From positions 3,472,001 to 3,536,000 of the forward strand of contig NZ_CP038266.1 in assembly GCF_004564355.1 (NCBI RefSeq): DNA of 64,000 nucleotides, read 5' to 3'. The notes under the pieces were generated by a model. That model was not told where the DNA came from, made no database searches, and saw only the letters and a list, made by a program, of their open reading frames with translations. The stretch comes from Microbacterium wangchenii. Its GTDB lineage: Bacteria > Actinomycetota > Actinomycetes > Actinomycetales > Microbacteriaceae. Position 1 is the first letter of the stretch, and each line of letters starts with the position of its first letter. The position numbers and the translations under genes are program-made. Below are positions 1-8,667 of the stretch, piece after piece.

Positions 1-89
1 ACGGCCCCCGTGAGCACGTTCGACACGGTCTTGGGCGACACGCGGGCAAGTGCCGCGACGTCTTTGACCGTCGCGCGGGCCGTTCGCAT
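1..89 (-). CDS. LacI-family transcriptional regulator, 5' end only (cut by window edge)
   Basis: Read on the minus strand from ATG at 89, the first 29 codons begin MRTARATVKDVAALARVSPK and continue TVSNVLTGAV. This is the canonical LacI/GalR DNA-binding helix-turn-helix (VKDVA.LA.VS..TVS.VL). The rest of the gene, including the ligand-binding domain, lies outside the window, so the effector and target cannot be named. It is divergent from the small exported-protein operon that starts at 162, and the 72 bases between them probably carry both promoters. Confidence 0.85.
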   Translation of the reverse strand, partial: MRTARATVKDVAALARVSPKTVSNVLTGA

Positions 90-161
90 GTGCTCAGGAT
101 AGGGCGACGGCACGACCGCGCCGGACGGGCCGGCATCCCCCGCGTCCTCTAGGCTGGCGCC

Positions 162-845
162 GTGAACGCGGGGGCGCCGAACGGTGGGGGCGATCAGCCG
201 TCCGCTCCTGCCCGCGGGCGGGGGCTGCGCTGGATACGCGCAGCGACCGACCGCGTCCCCACCACGTGGTTCGCCGGTCTCGCCACGGCGCTCTTCCTCG
301 CCGGCACCGCGGCTTTCGGCGGCCTGTCGACGGTGGCGGCCGAGCCGGTCCGGGAGCTGTCCGCCGGCCAGGAGCACATCAACGACCAGCTCGCCCTTTC
401 GGTGCAACGCGCGGTGCTCGTCGACGACCTCCCCGAAGTCGGCGTGGAGGCCGGGGCCGGGGAGCGGGTGCTCGCGCTGATCGCCACGGTCGAGAACCGC
501 TGGACGCACCCCCTCCCCACCACCGGGGATACGAGCGTGACCCAGGCCGTGCGCATCTCCGGCGTCGGCGACACCCGCCCCGACGCCGTGGCACGCTACG
601 ACGACGCGACGCACTCTCCGTGGCTGCAGCCGCGCGTGCCCGCGGAGGTCGTGATGGCGTGGACCGTGGATGCCGGCGCCTTCGAGGCGGGCGACACCCT
701 CTCCGTCGAGCTGCACGACACCCGGCTGTCCGTCGGACGGCTCGTGACCGCCGGCGAGGCGTGGGTCGATCCGGTCCTGGCCGCGCGTGTCTCGGTGAGC
801 ATCACCGACGTCGGCGCAGGCGCGTCCACGGAGGAACCGCGATGA
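162..845 (+). CDS. Membrane-anchored exported protein of unknown function (first of three)
   Basis: The protein is 227 residues from a GTG start. A basic, low-complexity N-terminus is followed by one hydrophobic segment at about residues 35-60 (WFAGLATALFLAGTAAFGGL). After it comes a roughly 165-residue domain rich in beta-type segments that should lie outside the cell. I recognise no catalytic motif. The stop overlaps the start of the next gene by four bases, so the three genes 162-1911 form one translationally coupled unit. The shared plan of one N-terminal membrane segment plus an extracytoplasmic beta-rich domain suggests subunits of one envelope assembly; this is inference only. Confidence 0.7.
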   Translation: MNAGAPNGGGDQPSAPARGRGLRWIRAATDRVPTTWFAGLATALFLAGTAAFGGLSTVAAEPVRELSAGQEHINDQLALSVQRAVLVDDLPEVGVEAGAGERVLALIATVENRWTHPLPTTGDTSVTQAVRISGVGDTRPDAVARYDDATHSPWLQPRVPAEVVMAWTVDAGAFEAGDTLSVELHDTRLSVGRLVTAGEAWVDPVLAARVSVSITDVGAGASTEEPR

Positions 846-1387
846 GACGCTGGCTGGCATGGCCGATGGGCGCCGCCTTGCTCTTCGGGGCGTGGCTGGT
901 GACGCTGGCGACACCCACCGCGGACGCCGACGAGGCTCCCTTCGTGGTGCCCGCCGCCCTGGGCGAGGAAGCGCGGGGGCGCTCCATCACGGTCACGGTG
1001 ACGGATGTGCGCCTGGCAGAACATGTGAGCGCCGGCGCGTGGGCCGGCGAAGGCGTATGGCTCGTGGTCGACCTCGACGCGGCCGCCGCGAGGGAGGAGG
1101 ACCGCACGGCCCTGGGTGGGGCCAGCCTCGCGATCGGCGAGCGCACCTACCGCGCCAGTGAACGGCCGCCCTCGTTCTTCCAGCAGCCGCTGCTGGTCGG
1201 CATCCCCCGCGAAGGGAGCCTCGCGTTCGAACTGCCGCCGGATGCCGTGCACGAGCAGGCGGTCCTCCGCCTGTCCGGGGATTGGGAGACCCGGCTGGAC
1301 TCGCTCATCGAGCTGCCCCTCGATCTGGCCGACCTCGACCCCGTCGACAGCGTGGAGCTGACGGAGACCGGGTGGGCGCGACCGTGA
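842..1387 (+). CDS. Secreted or membrane-anchored protein of unknown function (second of three)
   Basis: The protein is 181 residues starting at the ATG that overlaps the upstream stop (ATGA). The N-terminus MRRWLAWPMGAALLFGAWLV is a signal peptide or signal anchor ending near an AxA-like ADA site at about residues 27-30. The rest resembles a DUF4352-like beta-sandwich in its length and strand pattern (SITVTVTDVRLAEHV, GVWLVVDLDAAA), but I cannot assign it to a family with confidence. The tail overlaps the third gene by four bases. Confidence 0.7.
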   Translation: MRRWLAWPMGAALLFGAWLVTLATPTADADEAPFVVPAALGEEARGRSITVTVTDVRLAEHVSAGAWAGEGVWLVVDLDAAAAREEDRTALGGASLAIGERTYRASERPPSFFQQPLLVGIPREGSLAFELPPDAVHEQAVLRLSGDWETRLDSLIELPLDLADLDPVDSVELTETGWARP

Positions 1388-1911
1388 GCAGCCGATGGTT
1401 TCGCCGCAACGCCTTCGCACTCGTGGCGGTCGCCGTGCTCGTCCCCGCCACGGCGGTGGTCATCGGCGGGAACGAGTGGTGGTCGATGTTCGGCCGCGAC
1501 CGCGTCTTCGCCGTCACCGTCGATCAGGACGCGCCGGTCGACTTCGGCGGCGCGAGCTACGGCCCGGCGACAGCATCCGTCGTTCCTGCCGGTGACACGC
1601 GCGATCTCCCCGACGGGACGAAGGTCGTGACCGTCGAGGTGCCCGTGCGCACGGGCGAAGGGCCGGCGACCTGCGGCTCCCCCATGCTCAGGGAGCTGAG
1701 CGGGGCCGGCCGGCAGTGGGATGCGGCGGGCGGGCTCTCCGGCATCCCCTACGACGAGCGTCCGGCGTCATGCGCGCCCGATCGCACCGGCGCCTACACC
1801 GTCGTCGTCCCGTTCCTCGTCCCCGACGACGTCTCGGGCCCGCTCGGCCTCGACCTCACGATCGTGCACGAGCTGCCGCGCTTCCTCCGACTCGTCGTCG
1901 ACGTGCCCTGA
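1384..1911 (+). CDS. Membrane-anchored exported protein of unknown function (third of three)
   Basis: The protein is 175 residues from a GTG that overlaps the upstream stop (GTGA). Residues about 8-27 are hydrophobic (FALVAVAVLVPATAVVIGG). The exported part carries two cysteines (TCGSP and SCAPD) that could form a disulfide outside the membrane. Its plan matches the two upstream proteins. The last 144 bases are shared with the 3' end of the convergent gene on the minus strand, an unusually long tail-to-tail overlap. Confidence 0.65.
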   Translation: MSSRWFRRNAFALVAVAVLVPATAVVIGGNEWWSMFGRDRVFAVTVDQDAPVDFGGASYGPATASVVPAGDTRDLPDGTKVVTVEVPVRTGEGPATCGSPMLRELSGAGRQWDAAGGLSGIPYDERPASCAPDRTGAYTVVVPFLVPDDVSGPLGLDLTIVHELPRFLRLVVDVP

Positions 1912-3126
1912 TGCCACCACCGGTGCGCCGATCAGCGCCCCCACGGTGGCGTCGTACGCGCTGGCGACCAGCACGGTGCGGAGCGGATCGGTGATCGCCA
2001 GCACCGCCAGCGCCAGGAGGGAGTCGGCCACGAGCCAGAACGTCCAGAAGTCCTGCGGCCCGATCAGCCGCGTCACGCCCCACTCCAGCATCCGACCGCC
2101 CAGGACGAGGAGCGCGTAGAGCAGGACGTATCCGCCGATGAGGATCGGCCCACCCCGCCACATCAGCACGAGAGCGCGCCAGATCGGGCGGAACCGTTCC
2201 CCCAGGCCCGATCCGATGTCGGTCAGGCGGCGCCGGAGCAGCTGCGGCAGGGCGCTGTACCGCCCGCGCACGCGCTCCAGGATGCGCGCACGCACCGTGA
2301 CGCCCTCGGGCGCCACCGCCTGCCCGTAGATCACCCCGGCGATCGTCAGCCAGGCCAGGGGCAGCAGGACGACGCCGCCGATCTCGCCGACCAGCCACTC
2401 CACCGCATCCCATGTCCAGGCCACCGGCGACACCATCTCGGCGAGCCACGTGCGCAGATCCGCCAGCCACGCCATGGCCTGACGAGCCTGCACCCACGCG
2501 TTCACCTGTCCGAGCACGTCGGAGATGAGCAGCACCGTGAGGAAGACCCACACGGCCTCGAGGTACACCGCTCCCACCGCGAAACAGCGCGGCACCCGTG
2601 CGGCCCACTTCTTCCACGCCCACCGGCCGGCGAGGGCGAGCACGATGACGGCGATGGTCCACGGCTCGAATCCGAGCCGGTCGACCGTACCGGCGGTGTC
2701 GACGGCCGACACGCCCTCGGCGAAACGCCGTTCCGTCTGCACCTCCAGGGCGCGGGACAGGTACGCCACGACGTCTTCGCGAAGGAACCCCCACGCGGCG
2801 TAGACGGCGAAGAACGGCAGGATCGCCGCCAGCAGCGCATCACGGAAGGAGCGCCGGCGGGCGCGTGCGTCGGCGGGAAGAGGCGCGATCGCGCCGAGGC
2901 GGACCATGCCCTCGCGCAGTACGAGGAACATCGCCACGAAACCGACCAGGCGCGAGAGGATCGCCAGCGGCAGCAGGAGCAGACCGCCGATCGCGGTGAA
3001 GGCCCCGACGAAACCCGCCAGTTCGATGGCGAGGTAACGCCCCAGCATCCCCGCGAGGAACCATGCCAGCAGTGCCGGCCAGTGCGCGACGAGCAGCCGT
3101 CCGACCGAGCCGACCACCGCGCGCAC
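1768..3126 (-). CDS. Multi-spanning membrane protein of unknown function
   Basis: About 452 residues from the GTG at 3126, which begins VRAVVGSVGRLLVAHWPALL. The frame stays open further upstream, but that part is arginine-rich and looks non-coding. I count roughly seven to eight hydrophobic segments, for example LLAWFLAGMLG, AIGGLLLLPLAIL, FLTVLLISDVLG and ILIGGYVLLYALLVLGG. There is a conserved-looking stretch ending ITDPLRTVLVASAYDATVG before an acidic tail. That tail is encoded opposite the 3' end of the plus-strand gene ending at 1911. Its convergent position suggests a link with the three exported proteins, but no motif shows a function. Confidence 0.65.
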   Translation of the reverse strand: MRAVVGSVGRLLVAHWPALLAWFLAGMLGRYLAIELAGFVGAFTAIGGLLLLPLAILSRLVGFVAMFLVLREGMVRLGAIAPLPADARARRRSFRDALLAAILPFFAVYAAWGFLREDVVAYLSRALEVQTERRFAEGVSAVDTAGTVDRLGFEPWTIAVIVLALAGRWAWKKWAARVPRCFAVGAVYLEAVWVFLTVLLISDVLGQVNAWVQARQAMAWLADLRTWLAEMVSPVAWTWDAVEWLVGEIGGVVLLPLAWLTIAGVIYGQAVAPEGVTVRARILERVRGRYSALPQLLRRRLTDIGSGLGERFRPIWRALVLMWRGGPILIGGYVLLYALLVLGGRMLEWGVTRLIGPQDFWTFWLVADSLLALAVLAITDPLRTVLVASAYDATVGALIGAPVVASGHVDDESEEARQLVHDREVEAERARDVVGDEERDDDGVGAGAIGRA

Positions 3127-3365
3127 GGTCTCACAGTAGCGGCCGGTCTGCCGCCGGGCGCCGCCTCGCCGCGCCCGGGTCCGGCCGAACCGCACGTTCG
3201 CCACACATCCGTGCATCCGCGCCATCCTTAATCGGCGCAGTTGCACGGAAGTGGCGCGAACCCGGGATGGTGGCGGAGGGCCGGATCACGTCCGCCCGAG
3301 CCGGTTCGCGCAACGGCGCGACGCTCGATTTCCGCCGCCGGGGGGCCGCGCGTAGAGTCTGCCCC

Positions 3366-3872
3366 ATGGAAGCCGAACTGCAGACTGACATCGTCGTCCG
3401 TCCGGTGCGGGACGTGGATGCCGAAGCCCTGGGGCGCGTGCACGCGACGTGCTGGCACGAGACCTACGACCACCTGATCAGCAAGGCCGCCCTCGAGCGG
3501 GTCTCCCCCAAGCGGATGGCCGAGCTGTGGACCCACTGGGCCGTCCAGGGCCCGGAGTTCACCATGCGCGCCGCGCTGGTCAAGGGCGACATCGTCGGGT
3601 TCGCCGGCTCGGGCCCGGCCCGCGACCGCGATGCTCCCCGCAACCGCGAGCTCTACTTCATCTATCTGCTCGACGCGTGGCACGGCACCGGCATCGGCCA
3701 GATGCTCTTCGACGCCGTCGTGACCAAGGACGAGCCGCTGTACCTGTGGGTGGCCGAAGACAACCCCCGCGCGCACCGGTTCTACACGCGCAACGGCTTC
3801 GCTCTGGACGGGGCATCCCACACCGAGCCGTTCCTCGGCGAGACCCTCACCGAAGTCCGCTTCGTCCGCTGA
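3366..3872 (+). CDS. GNAT-family N-acetyltransferase
   Basis: The protein is 168 residues. It has the GNAT fold order: an N-terminal strand ([18 protein letters not shown]), a central strand ([21 protein letters not shown]) holding the acetyl-CoA-binding loop, here HGTGIG in place of the usual R/QxxGxG/A, and the late [14 protein letters not shown] segment typical of motif B. It would transfer an acetyl group from acetyl-CoA to an unknown amine. The stop lies one base before the GTG of cofE, so the two are probably co-translated. Whether it acts in F420 metabolism is not shown by the sequence. Confidence 0.85.
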   Translation: MEAELQTDIVVRPVRDVDAEALGRVHATCWHETYDHLISKAALERVSPKRMAELWTHWAVQGPEFTMRAALVKGDIVGFAGSGPARDRDAPRNRELYFIYLLDAWHGTGIGQMLFDAVVTKDEPLYLWVAEDNPRAHRFYTRNGFALDGASHTEPFLGETLTEVRFVR

Positions 3873-3873
3873 C

Positions 3874-4638
3874 GTGCTGCAGGTGTGGGCCCTCGAGGGC
3901 ATCGGGGAGGTCGCGCCGGGCACCGACCTCGTCGAGCTGATCGCCGAGGCCGCCCGCGGGGAGCTGCAGGACGGCGACATCGTCGTGGTCACCTCCAAGA
4001 TCGTGTCGAAGGCCGAGGACCGCTTCGTCGTGGCCGACGACCGCGAAGCGGCCATCACCGCCGAGACCGTGCGCGTCGTGGCATCCCGTACGTCTCCCAC
4101 CGGTCATGTCACGCGCATCGTCGAGAACCGGCTCGGCATGGTCTCCGCCGCCGCCGGCGTCGACGCCAGCAACACCCCGCAGGGCACCGTCCTCCTCCTG
4201 CCCGAGGATCCGGATGCGTCGGCGCGGGCGCTCGCGGCGGGCCTGCGGGAACGGACCGGCGCCCTCGTGGGGGTACTCATCTCCGACACCCTGGGACGGG
4301 CGTGGCGGGAGGGCCAGACCGACGCCGCGATCGGGGCGGGCGGGGTGCAGGTGTTCGAAGACCTGCGGGGCGGCGCCGACGCGGAGGGCCGCCCGCTCGT
4401 GGTCACGATGCCGTGCGTGGCCGACGAGCTCGCCTCCGCCGCCGACCTCGTCAAGGGCAAGGCGGCCCGTCTTCCGGTCGCCGTGGTGCGGGGCCGCGCC
4501 GACCTCGTCGGCGCGCTCGACCTGCCCGGCGCGCGCGCGATCGTCCGCCCCGCCGAGCGCGACATGTTCCGCCTCGGCGCGGACGAGGCCTACGCCGCCG
4601 GTCTCGCCGACGGCGCCGCATCCCGCCTCCCCGACTGA
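3874..4638 (+). CDS. cofE: Coenzyme F420-0:L-glutamate ligase (CofE; N-terminal half of FbiB)
   Basis: The protein is 254 residues from GTG at 3874. It would add L-glutamates to F420-0 using GTP in the cytoplasm, giving the gamma-linked tail of F420. Family hallmarks are [18 protein letters not shown] near residue 35, a [18 protein letters not shown] segment, [19 protein letters not shown] with its SDT metal-binding motif, and [23 protein letters not shown]. The length matches stand-alone CofE. In mycobacteria FbiB carries an added FMN-binding reductase domain of about 200 residues; that domain is absent here and not seen elsewhere in the window. The gene lies about 49 kb from the main F420 locus. 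Confidence 0.9.
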   Translation: MLQVWALEGIGEVAPGTDLVELIAEAARGELQDGDIVVVTSKIVSKAEDRFVVADDREAAITAETVRVVASRTSPTGHVTRIVENRLGMVSAAAGVDASNTPQGTVLLLPEDPDASARALAAGLRERTGALVGVLISDTLGRAWREGQTDAAIGAGGVQVFEDLRGGADAEGRPLVVTMPCVADELASAADLVKGKAARLPVAVVRGRADLVGALDLPGARAIVRPAERDMFRLGADEAYAAGLADGAASRLPD

Positions 4639-4682
4639 GGCGCCTCGCTCCGGCTCCCTCTCCTTCCTCGCCCCGCCCCGTC

Positions 4683-4762
4683 CCGAACTCCTCAAGACCG
4701 ACGCGCCGTCCGCCCGATCGGCCCCTTTTCGGCGGATCGCGGCGCGGATTCGAGGAGTTCGG
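4683..4762. repeat. Palindromic element family A, copy 1
   Basis: An 80-bp element bounded by an inverted repeat, CCGAACTCCTC at 4683-4693 and GAGGAGTTCGG at 4752-4762. It is highly similar along its whole length to the copy at 4866-4945 in the same orientation. It lies in the 378-base gap between cofE and the MarR gene. Apart from the two copies and the presumed MarR promoter, I see nothing in that gap. A terminator role for cofE is possible, but the two ends are 58 bases apart and there is no U-run. Confidence 0.8.
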
Positions 4763-4865
4763 AACCGGAACCGCCTCCCGGACCTCGGGCGCGGGCACGC
4801 CAAGACGGAGAGCAGCCGCGCGCGCCGCGCGGGGCCGCCTCCCCTCCGCCCGGGCCTGTCCCGTC

Positions 4866-4945
4866 CCGAACTCCTCAAAACCGACGCCGCGGAGGCCCCA
4901 TCGGCCCGGTTTCGGCGCATCCCGGCACGGATTCGAGGAGATCGG
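4866..4945. repeat. Palindromic element family A, copy 2
   Basis: The second 80-bp copy, direct with respect to copy 1 and 183 bases downstream of its start. It has CCGAACTCCTC at 4866-4876 and GAGGAGATCGG at 4935-4945. The interior keeps several blocks shared with copy 1 (ATCGGCCC, TTTCGGCG, CGGATTCGAGGAG). No coding sequence or transposase lies beside it. Confidence 0.8.
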
Positions 4946-5016
4946 AACCGGCGGCGGCCTCCACTGAGGGCCGGACGAGCGGCACCGGTACCGTAGACCG
5001 CGAAAGGCGGTGCGCC

Positions 5017-5553
5017 GTGCCCGGTCCCCGACGACTCCGGATCGACCCGATCGCTGAAGCCAAGCGGCAGTGGGTCGCCCACGGATGGACCGACGCCGCC
5101 CCCGGCATGGCGGCGGTGACCTCGATCATGCGCGCACAGCAGCTCGTGCTCGCCCGCGTGGACGCGGCGCTGCGTCCCTTCGGCCTCACGTTCGCGCGCT
5201 ACGAGCTCCTCACCCTGCTGCGCCTGTCCCGGAGCGGGCGGATGCCGATGGCCTCCGCATCCGCACGCCTCCAGGTGCATCCCACCAGTGTCACCAACAC
5301 GGTCGACCGCCTCCAGGCCGGCGGGTACGTCCGGCGCGAGCCACACCCCGAGGACGGTCGCGTCACCCTGATCGTGCTGACCGACAGCGGACGCGAGCTG
5401 TCCGAGCAGGCCACCGCGCGACTGAACGAGGAGGTGTTCGCGCAGCCGGGGCTCAGTGCGGAAGACACCGACGAGCTGGTCGCGATTCTCGCCCGCATGC
5501 GCAAGGGGGCCGGCGACTTCGACGACCCGCGCCCCCAGCCCGACCCGCTGTAG
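5017..5553 (+). CDS. MarR-family winged-helix transcriptional regulator
   Basis: The protein is 178 residues from GTG at 5017. It has an N-terminal dimerisation helix (VTSIMRAQQLVLARVDAALR), the DNA-recognition region MASASARLQVHPTSVTNTVD, and the wing HPEDGRVTLIVLTDSGRELS, all typical of MarR. MarR proteins repress nearby genes until a phenolic or acyl-type ligand binds. The convergent enoyl-CoA hydratase/HIBADH/acyl-CoA dehydrogenase genes are the natural candidate targets, since the regulator ends only 10 bases from them; this is inference. Confidence 0.9.
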   Translation: MPGPRRLRIDPIAEAKRQWVAHGWTDAAPGMAAVTSIMRAQQLVLARVDAALRPFGLTFARYELLTLLRLSRSGRMPMASASARLQVHPTSVTNTVDRLQAGGYVRREPHPEDGRVTLIVLTDSGRELSEQATARLNEEVFAQPGLSAEDTDELVAILARMRKGAGDFDDPRPQPDPL

Positions 5554-5563
5554 GCCCGCCTGA

Positions 5564-6340
5564 TCAGCGCCCCGTGAACTCCGGCGAGCGCTTCTCCCGG
5601 AAGGCAGCCATGCCCTCCTTCTGATCCTCCGTGGCGAACAGCGACGTGAAGGCGGCGCTCTCGTACCGCAGGCCCGCGCTCAGGGGGGTCTCCAGCGCCG
5701 CGTCCAGCGCCGCCTTCGCTGCGTACAGTGACGGCAGCGACTTCGCGGCGATCCCGTCGGCGACCTCTCCCGCGACGGCGAGGAGCTCCCCCGCGGGCAC
5801 GACGCGGGAGACCAGCCCGGCGCGCTCGGCCTCGTCCGCACCGATCCGGCGCCCGGTGAGCACGAGGTCGGCAGCCTTGTAGTACCCGAGCGCGCGCACC
5901 AGGCGCTGCGTGCCTCCCATCCCGGGGATGACCCCGAGCGCGATCTCGGGCTGCCCGAACGCCGCGGTGTCGGCGGCGAGGATGATGTCGCACATGAGCG
6001 CGAGTTCGCACCCGCCGCCCAGCGCGTAGCCGGAGACGGCGGCGATGACCGGGGTGCGCACGGCGGCGAACCGGTTCCACGCCCCGAAGTGGTCATCCAG
6101 CACCATGTCGACCGAGCTCTTGTCGGCCATCTCCTTGATGTCGGCGCCGGCGGCGAACGCGCGCTCGGATCCGGTGACGACGATCGCACCGACCCCGGGG
6201 TCGCGGTCGAATCCCTCGGCGGCCACGACGATTTCGTGCATCGCGCGCGTGTTCAGGGCGTTGAGCGCGTCCGGGCGGTTGAGCGTGATCCACCCGACCC
6301 GTCCACGCTGTTCGACGAGGATGGTGTCATAGCTGGTCAT
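5564..6340 (-). CDS. Enoyl-CoA hydratase (crotonase family)
   Basis: The protein is 258 residues. It should hydrate 2-enoyl-CoA (in this context probably methacrylyl-CoA or crotonyl-CoA) to 3-hydroxyacyl-CoA. Both catalytic glutamates of the true hydratases are in place: one in [11 protein letters not shown] and one in [20 protein letters not shown]. The oxyanion-hole segment [11 protein letters not shown] is also intact. It is the last gene of an acyl-CoA dehydrogenase - 3-hydroxyisobutyrate dehydrogenase - hydratase operon, eight bases after the dehydrogenase stop. This order is typical of valine (isobutyryl-CoA) degradation. Confidence 0.92.
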   Translation of the reverse strand: MTSYDTILVEQRGRVGWITLNRPDALNALNTRAMHEIVVAAEGFDRDPGVGAIVVTGSERAFAAGADIKEMADKSSVDMVLDDHFGAWNRFAAVRTPVIAAVSGYALGGGCELALMCDIILAADTAAFGQPEIALGVIPGMGGTQRLVRALGYYKAADLVLTGRRIGADEAERAGLVSRVVPAGELLAVAGEVADGIAAKSLPSLYAAKAALDAALETPLSAGLRYESAAFTSLFATEDQKEGMAAFREKRSPEFTGR

Positions 6341-6348
6341 GTCGCTCC

Positions 6349-7251
6349 TTACGCGGCCTCACCGGACCGGATGGTGTGGATGATCCCGGAGAAATCCTGC
6401 CCTGCTCCGGGCCCCTCCGCGAACTGCGCGTAGAGCGCCTGGGCCAGCAGCCCCATCTGCGCGTCCACTCCGGTGCGGGCGATGGCGTGGGCGGCGAGCC
6501 CCAGGTCTTTCGCCATGAGGGCGCCGGCGAAGCCGGGGCGGTAGTCGTTGTTCGCGGGGCTCGTGGGCACGGGGCCGGGCACGGGACAGTTCGTCGTGAG
6601 CGCCCAGCACTGCCCCGACGCGTTCGCGGCGACCTCGAAGAGCGCCTCGTGCGACAGGCCCAGCCGCTCCCCGAGCACGAAGGCCTCGGCCACCACGATC
6701 TGGCTCACGCCCAGGATCATGTTGTTGCACACCTTCGCCGCCTGGCCGAGGCCAGGTCCGCCGCAGTGCACGATGCGCCGCCCCATCCGTTCCAGCAGCG
6801 GGCGGGCTTCCTCGAGGTCGGCCTCGTCGCCGCCGACCATGAACGCCAGAGTCGCGTTCTCGGCGCCGACGACCCCGCCCGACACCGGGGCGTCGAGGCT
6901 GCGATGCCCGGCGGCCTCGGCGAGCGCGTGCGCGGCACGCGCGTCGTCGACGGCGATCGTGGAGCAGTCCACGAACAGCGTGCCCGGCCGGGCGGACTGC
7001 AGGAGTCCGGCGGAATCCTCCGACCCGCGATAGGCGGCGAGCACGTGGCGTCCCTCGGGGAACATCGTGATCACCACGTCGGCGGATGCGGCGGCCTCGG
7101 CGCCCGACGCCGCTGCCGGCAGCCCCGCCTCCCGGCCGGCGTCCAGCGCGGCGGGGACCACGTCGAACACCACGACCTCATGTCCCGCGGATGCGAGGTT
7201 GCGGGCCATCGGCAGCCCCATGTGTCCCAAGCCCAGGAATGCGATCCTCAT
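6349..7251 (-). CDS. mmsB: 3-hydroxyisobutyrate dehydrogenase
   Basis: The protein is 300 residues. It oxidises 3-hydroxyisobutyrate to methylmalonate semialdehyde with NAD+ in valine breakdown. The Rossmann motif [20 protein letters not shown] opens the protein. The substrate signature [22 protein letters not shown] and the catalytic lysine segment [15 protein letters not shown] follow. It lies between an acyl-CoA dehydrogenase and an enoyl-CoA hydratase. The next enzyme of the path, methylmalonate-semialdehyde dehydrogenase (mmsA), is not in the window. A related beta-hydroxyacid dehydrogenase activity cannot be excluded. Confidence 0.88.
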   Translation of the reverse strand: MRIAFLGLGHMGLPMARNLASAGHEVVVFDVVPAALDAGREAGLPAAASGAEAAASADVVITMFPEGRHVLAAYRGSEDSAGLLQSARPGTLFVDCSTIAVDDARAAHALAEAAGHRSLDAPVSGGVVGAENATLAFMVGGDEADLEEARPLLERMGRRIVHCGGPGLGQAAKVCNNMILGVSQIVVAEAFVLGERLGLSHEALFEVAANASGQCWALTTNCPVPGPVPTSPANNDYRPGFAGALMAKDLGLAAHAIARTGVDAQMGLLAQALYAQFAEGPGAGQDFSGIIHTIRSGEAA

Positions 7252-7276
7252 CGTGCGGTCTCCTTCGTGCGATCGG

Positions 7277-8437
7277 TCACGTGGCGACGAGGTGCCGGCC
7301 GATGATCACGCGCATGATCTCGTTCGTGCCCTCGAGGATCTGGTGCACCCGCAGGTCGCGGACCACCTTCTCGATCCCGTAGTCGTGCAGATAGCCGTAT
7401 CCGCCGTGCAGCTGGAGCGCGGCGTTGGCGACGCGGAACCCGGTGTCGGTGGCGAAGCGCTTGGCCATCGCGCACCGCACAGATGCATCCGGAGCCTTGG
7501 CGTCGACGGATGCCGCGGCGTCGAGCACCATCGTTCGCGCGGCGTACAGATCGGTGGCCATGTCGGCGAGGGTGAACACGACCGACTGCCGCTCATCCAG
7601 CGGCTCACCGAAGGCCGAGCGCTCGTGAACATAGCGCGTCGCCCGCTCCAGCGCCCACTGCGCGCCGCCGAGGGAGCAGGCGGCGATGTTGAGCCGCCCG
7701 CCGTCCAGCCCCGACATCGCGATGGCGAACCCCTGCCCCTCCCCGCCGAGGAGGTCCTCTGCGCGGACGCGCACACCGTCGAAGACGACCTGCCGCGTGG
7801 GTTGGGCGTTCCACCCCATCTTCTTCTCGTTCGCCCCGAAGGAGAGACCCGGAGCGTCGGCGCGCACGAGGAACGCGCTGATGCCGCGTGCCCCCGGTCC
7901 GCCCGTGCGGGCCATCACGACGTAGACGGCCGCCTCGCCTGCTCCCGAGATGAACTGCTTCACGCCGGTGATCACGAAGCCGTCGCCGTCGCGGACTGCG
8001 GTCGTGGTGATGGCCGCCGCATCCGACCCCGCGCCCGGCTCAGTGAGGCAGTAGCTGCCGAATCCCGTCATGCCCGTCAGCTGCGGCAGCCATTCCTGGC
8101 GTTGCGCGTCGGTGCCGTAGGCATCGATCATCCACGCGACCATGTTGTGGATCGAGATGTAGGCGGCCACGGCGGGATCGCCCTTGGCCAGCTCCTCGAA
8201 GATGAGGGCCGTGTCGGCGCGGCTCAGGGCACTCCCGCCGACGTCCTCGCGGACGTAGATGCCGCCCAGCCCGAGCTCGCCGGCACGGCGGAGGGCGTCG
8301 CGGGGGAAGTGCTTGCGTTCGTCCCACTCCAGCGCGTGCGGCGCGAGCTCGGCCTCCGCGAAATCCCGGACCGCCGCGACAATGGCGGCACGCTCCTCGG
8401 GATCCATGGGTTCGGTGGGCAGGGCGGTGGTGGTCAT
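7277..8437 (-). CDS. Acyl-CoA dehydrogenase (isobutyryl-CoA dehydrogenase-like)
   Basis: The protein is 386 residues, starting at the ATG at 8437; an AAGGAC Shine-Dalgarno sits nine bases upstream, so this start is preferred to the in-frame GTG at 8446. It is an FAD enzyme that makes the alpha,beta double bond of an acyl-CoA and passes electrons to ETF. It has the CLTEPGAGSDAAAI flavin/substrate segment, the VKQFISGAGEA signature and a late ILEGTNEIMRVIIGR block with the catalytic glutamate. The operon context points to isobutyryl-CoA as substrate. The etfBA genes that would take its electrons lie just upstream at 10.3-12.1 kb. Confidence 0.9.
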   Translation of the reverse strand: MTTTALPTEPMDPEERAAIVAAVRDFAEAELAPHALEWDERKHFPRDALRRAGELGLGGIYVREDVGGSALSRADTALIFEELAKGDPAVAAYISIHNMVAWMIDAYGTDAQRQEWLPQLTGMTGFGSYCLTEPGAGSDAAAITTTAVRDGDGFVITGVKQFISGAGEAAVYVVMARTGGPGARGISAFLVRADAPGLSFGANEKKMGWNAQPTRQVVFDGVRVRAEDLLGGEGQGFAIAMSGLDGGRLNIAACSLGGAQWALERATRYVHERSAFGEPLDERQSVVFTLADMATDLYAARTMVLDAAASVDAKAPDASVRCAMAKRFATDTGFRVANAALQLHGGYGYLHDYGIEKVVRDLRVHQILEGTNEIMRVIIGRHLVAT

Positions 8438-8629
8438 CGGATTCACGTCCTTGTGGGAGAACCTGCGGGCGTCGGCGCGGGGTGGTGCGCGACGCCCTCA
8501 CTTTAGCTGGACGCCCTACGAGTCGCTAGGGCTCCGAAGTGTTTCTCCGCCGACGCACGCAAGCCTCAGGACCGTTCATCGTCGGCGAGCGCGGGGACGC
8601 TCGGGAACCGTCGCGCAGCGGGTGTCACC

Positions 8630-8660
8630 CGCTCCCCCCGGCACGCAGCCGGGGGGAGCG
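8630..8660 (-). terminator. Strong hairpin, likely terminator of the etfBA-cytochrome operon
   Basis: A perfect 12-bp stem, CGCTCCCCCCGG at 8630-8641 and CCGGGGGGAGCG at 8649-8660, closes a 7-base loop. It lies 7 bases past the stop of the cytochrome gene on the minus strand. There is no clear U-run, as is usual in high-GC actinobacteria. The rest of the 230-base gap (8438-8667) should hold the promoter of the acyl-CoA dehydrogenase operon; I could not pick out a convincing -35/-10 pair. Confidence 0.7.
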
Positions 8661-8667
8661 GTCGGGC

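Noticed and set aside
3226..3300. tRNA-like string (GCGCGAACCCGGGAT) upstream of the GNAT gene
   Set aside because: No matching acceptor, D or anticodon stem can be formed around it.
8450..8530. Possible promoter with TAAAGT as -10 for the acyl-CoA dehydrogenase operon
   Set aside because: The -35 at the right distance (TAGCGA) is poor, so I did not list it as a feature.
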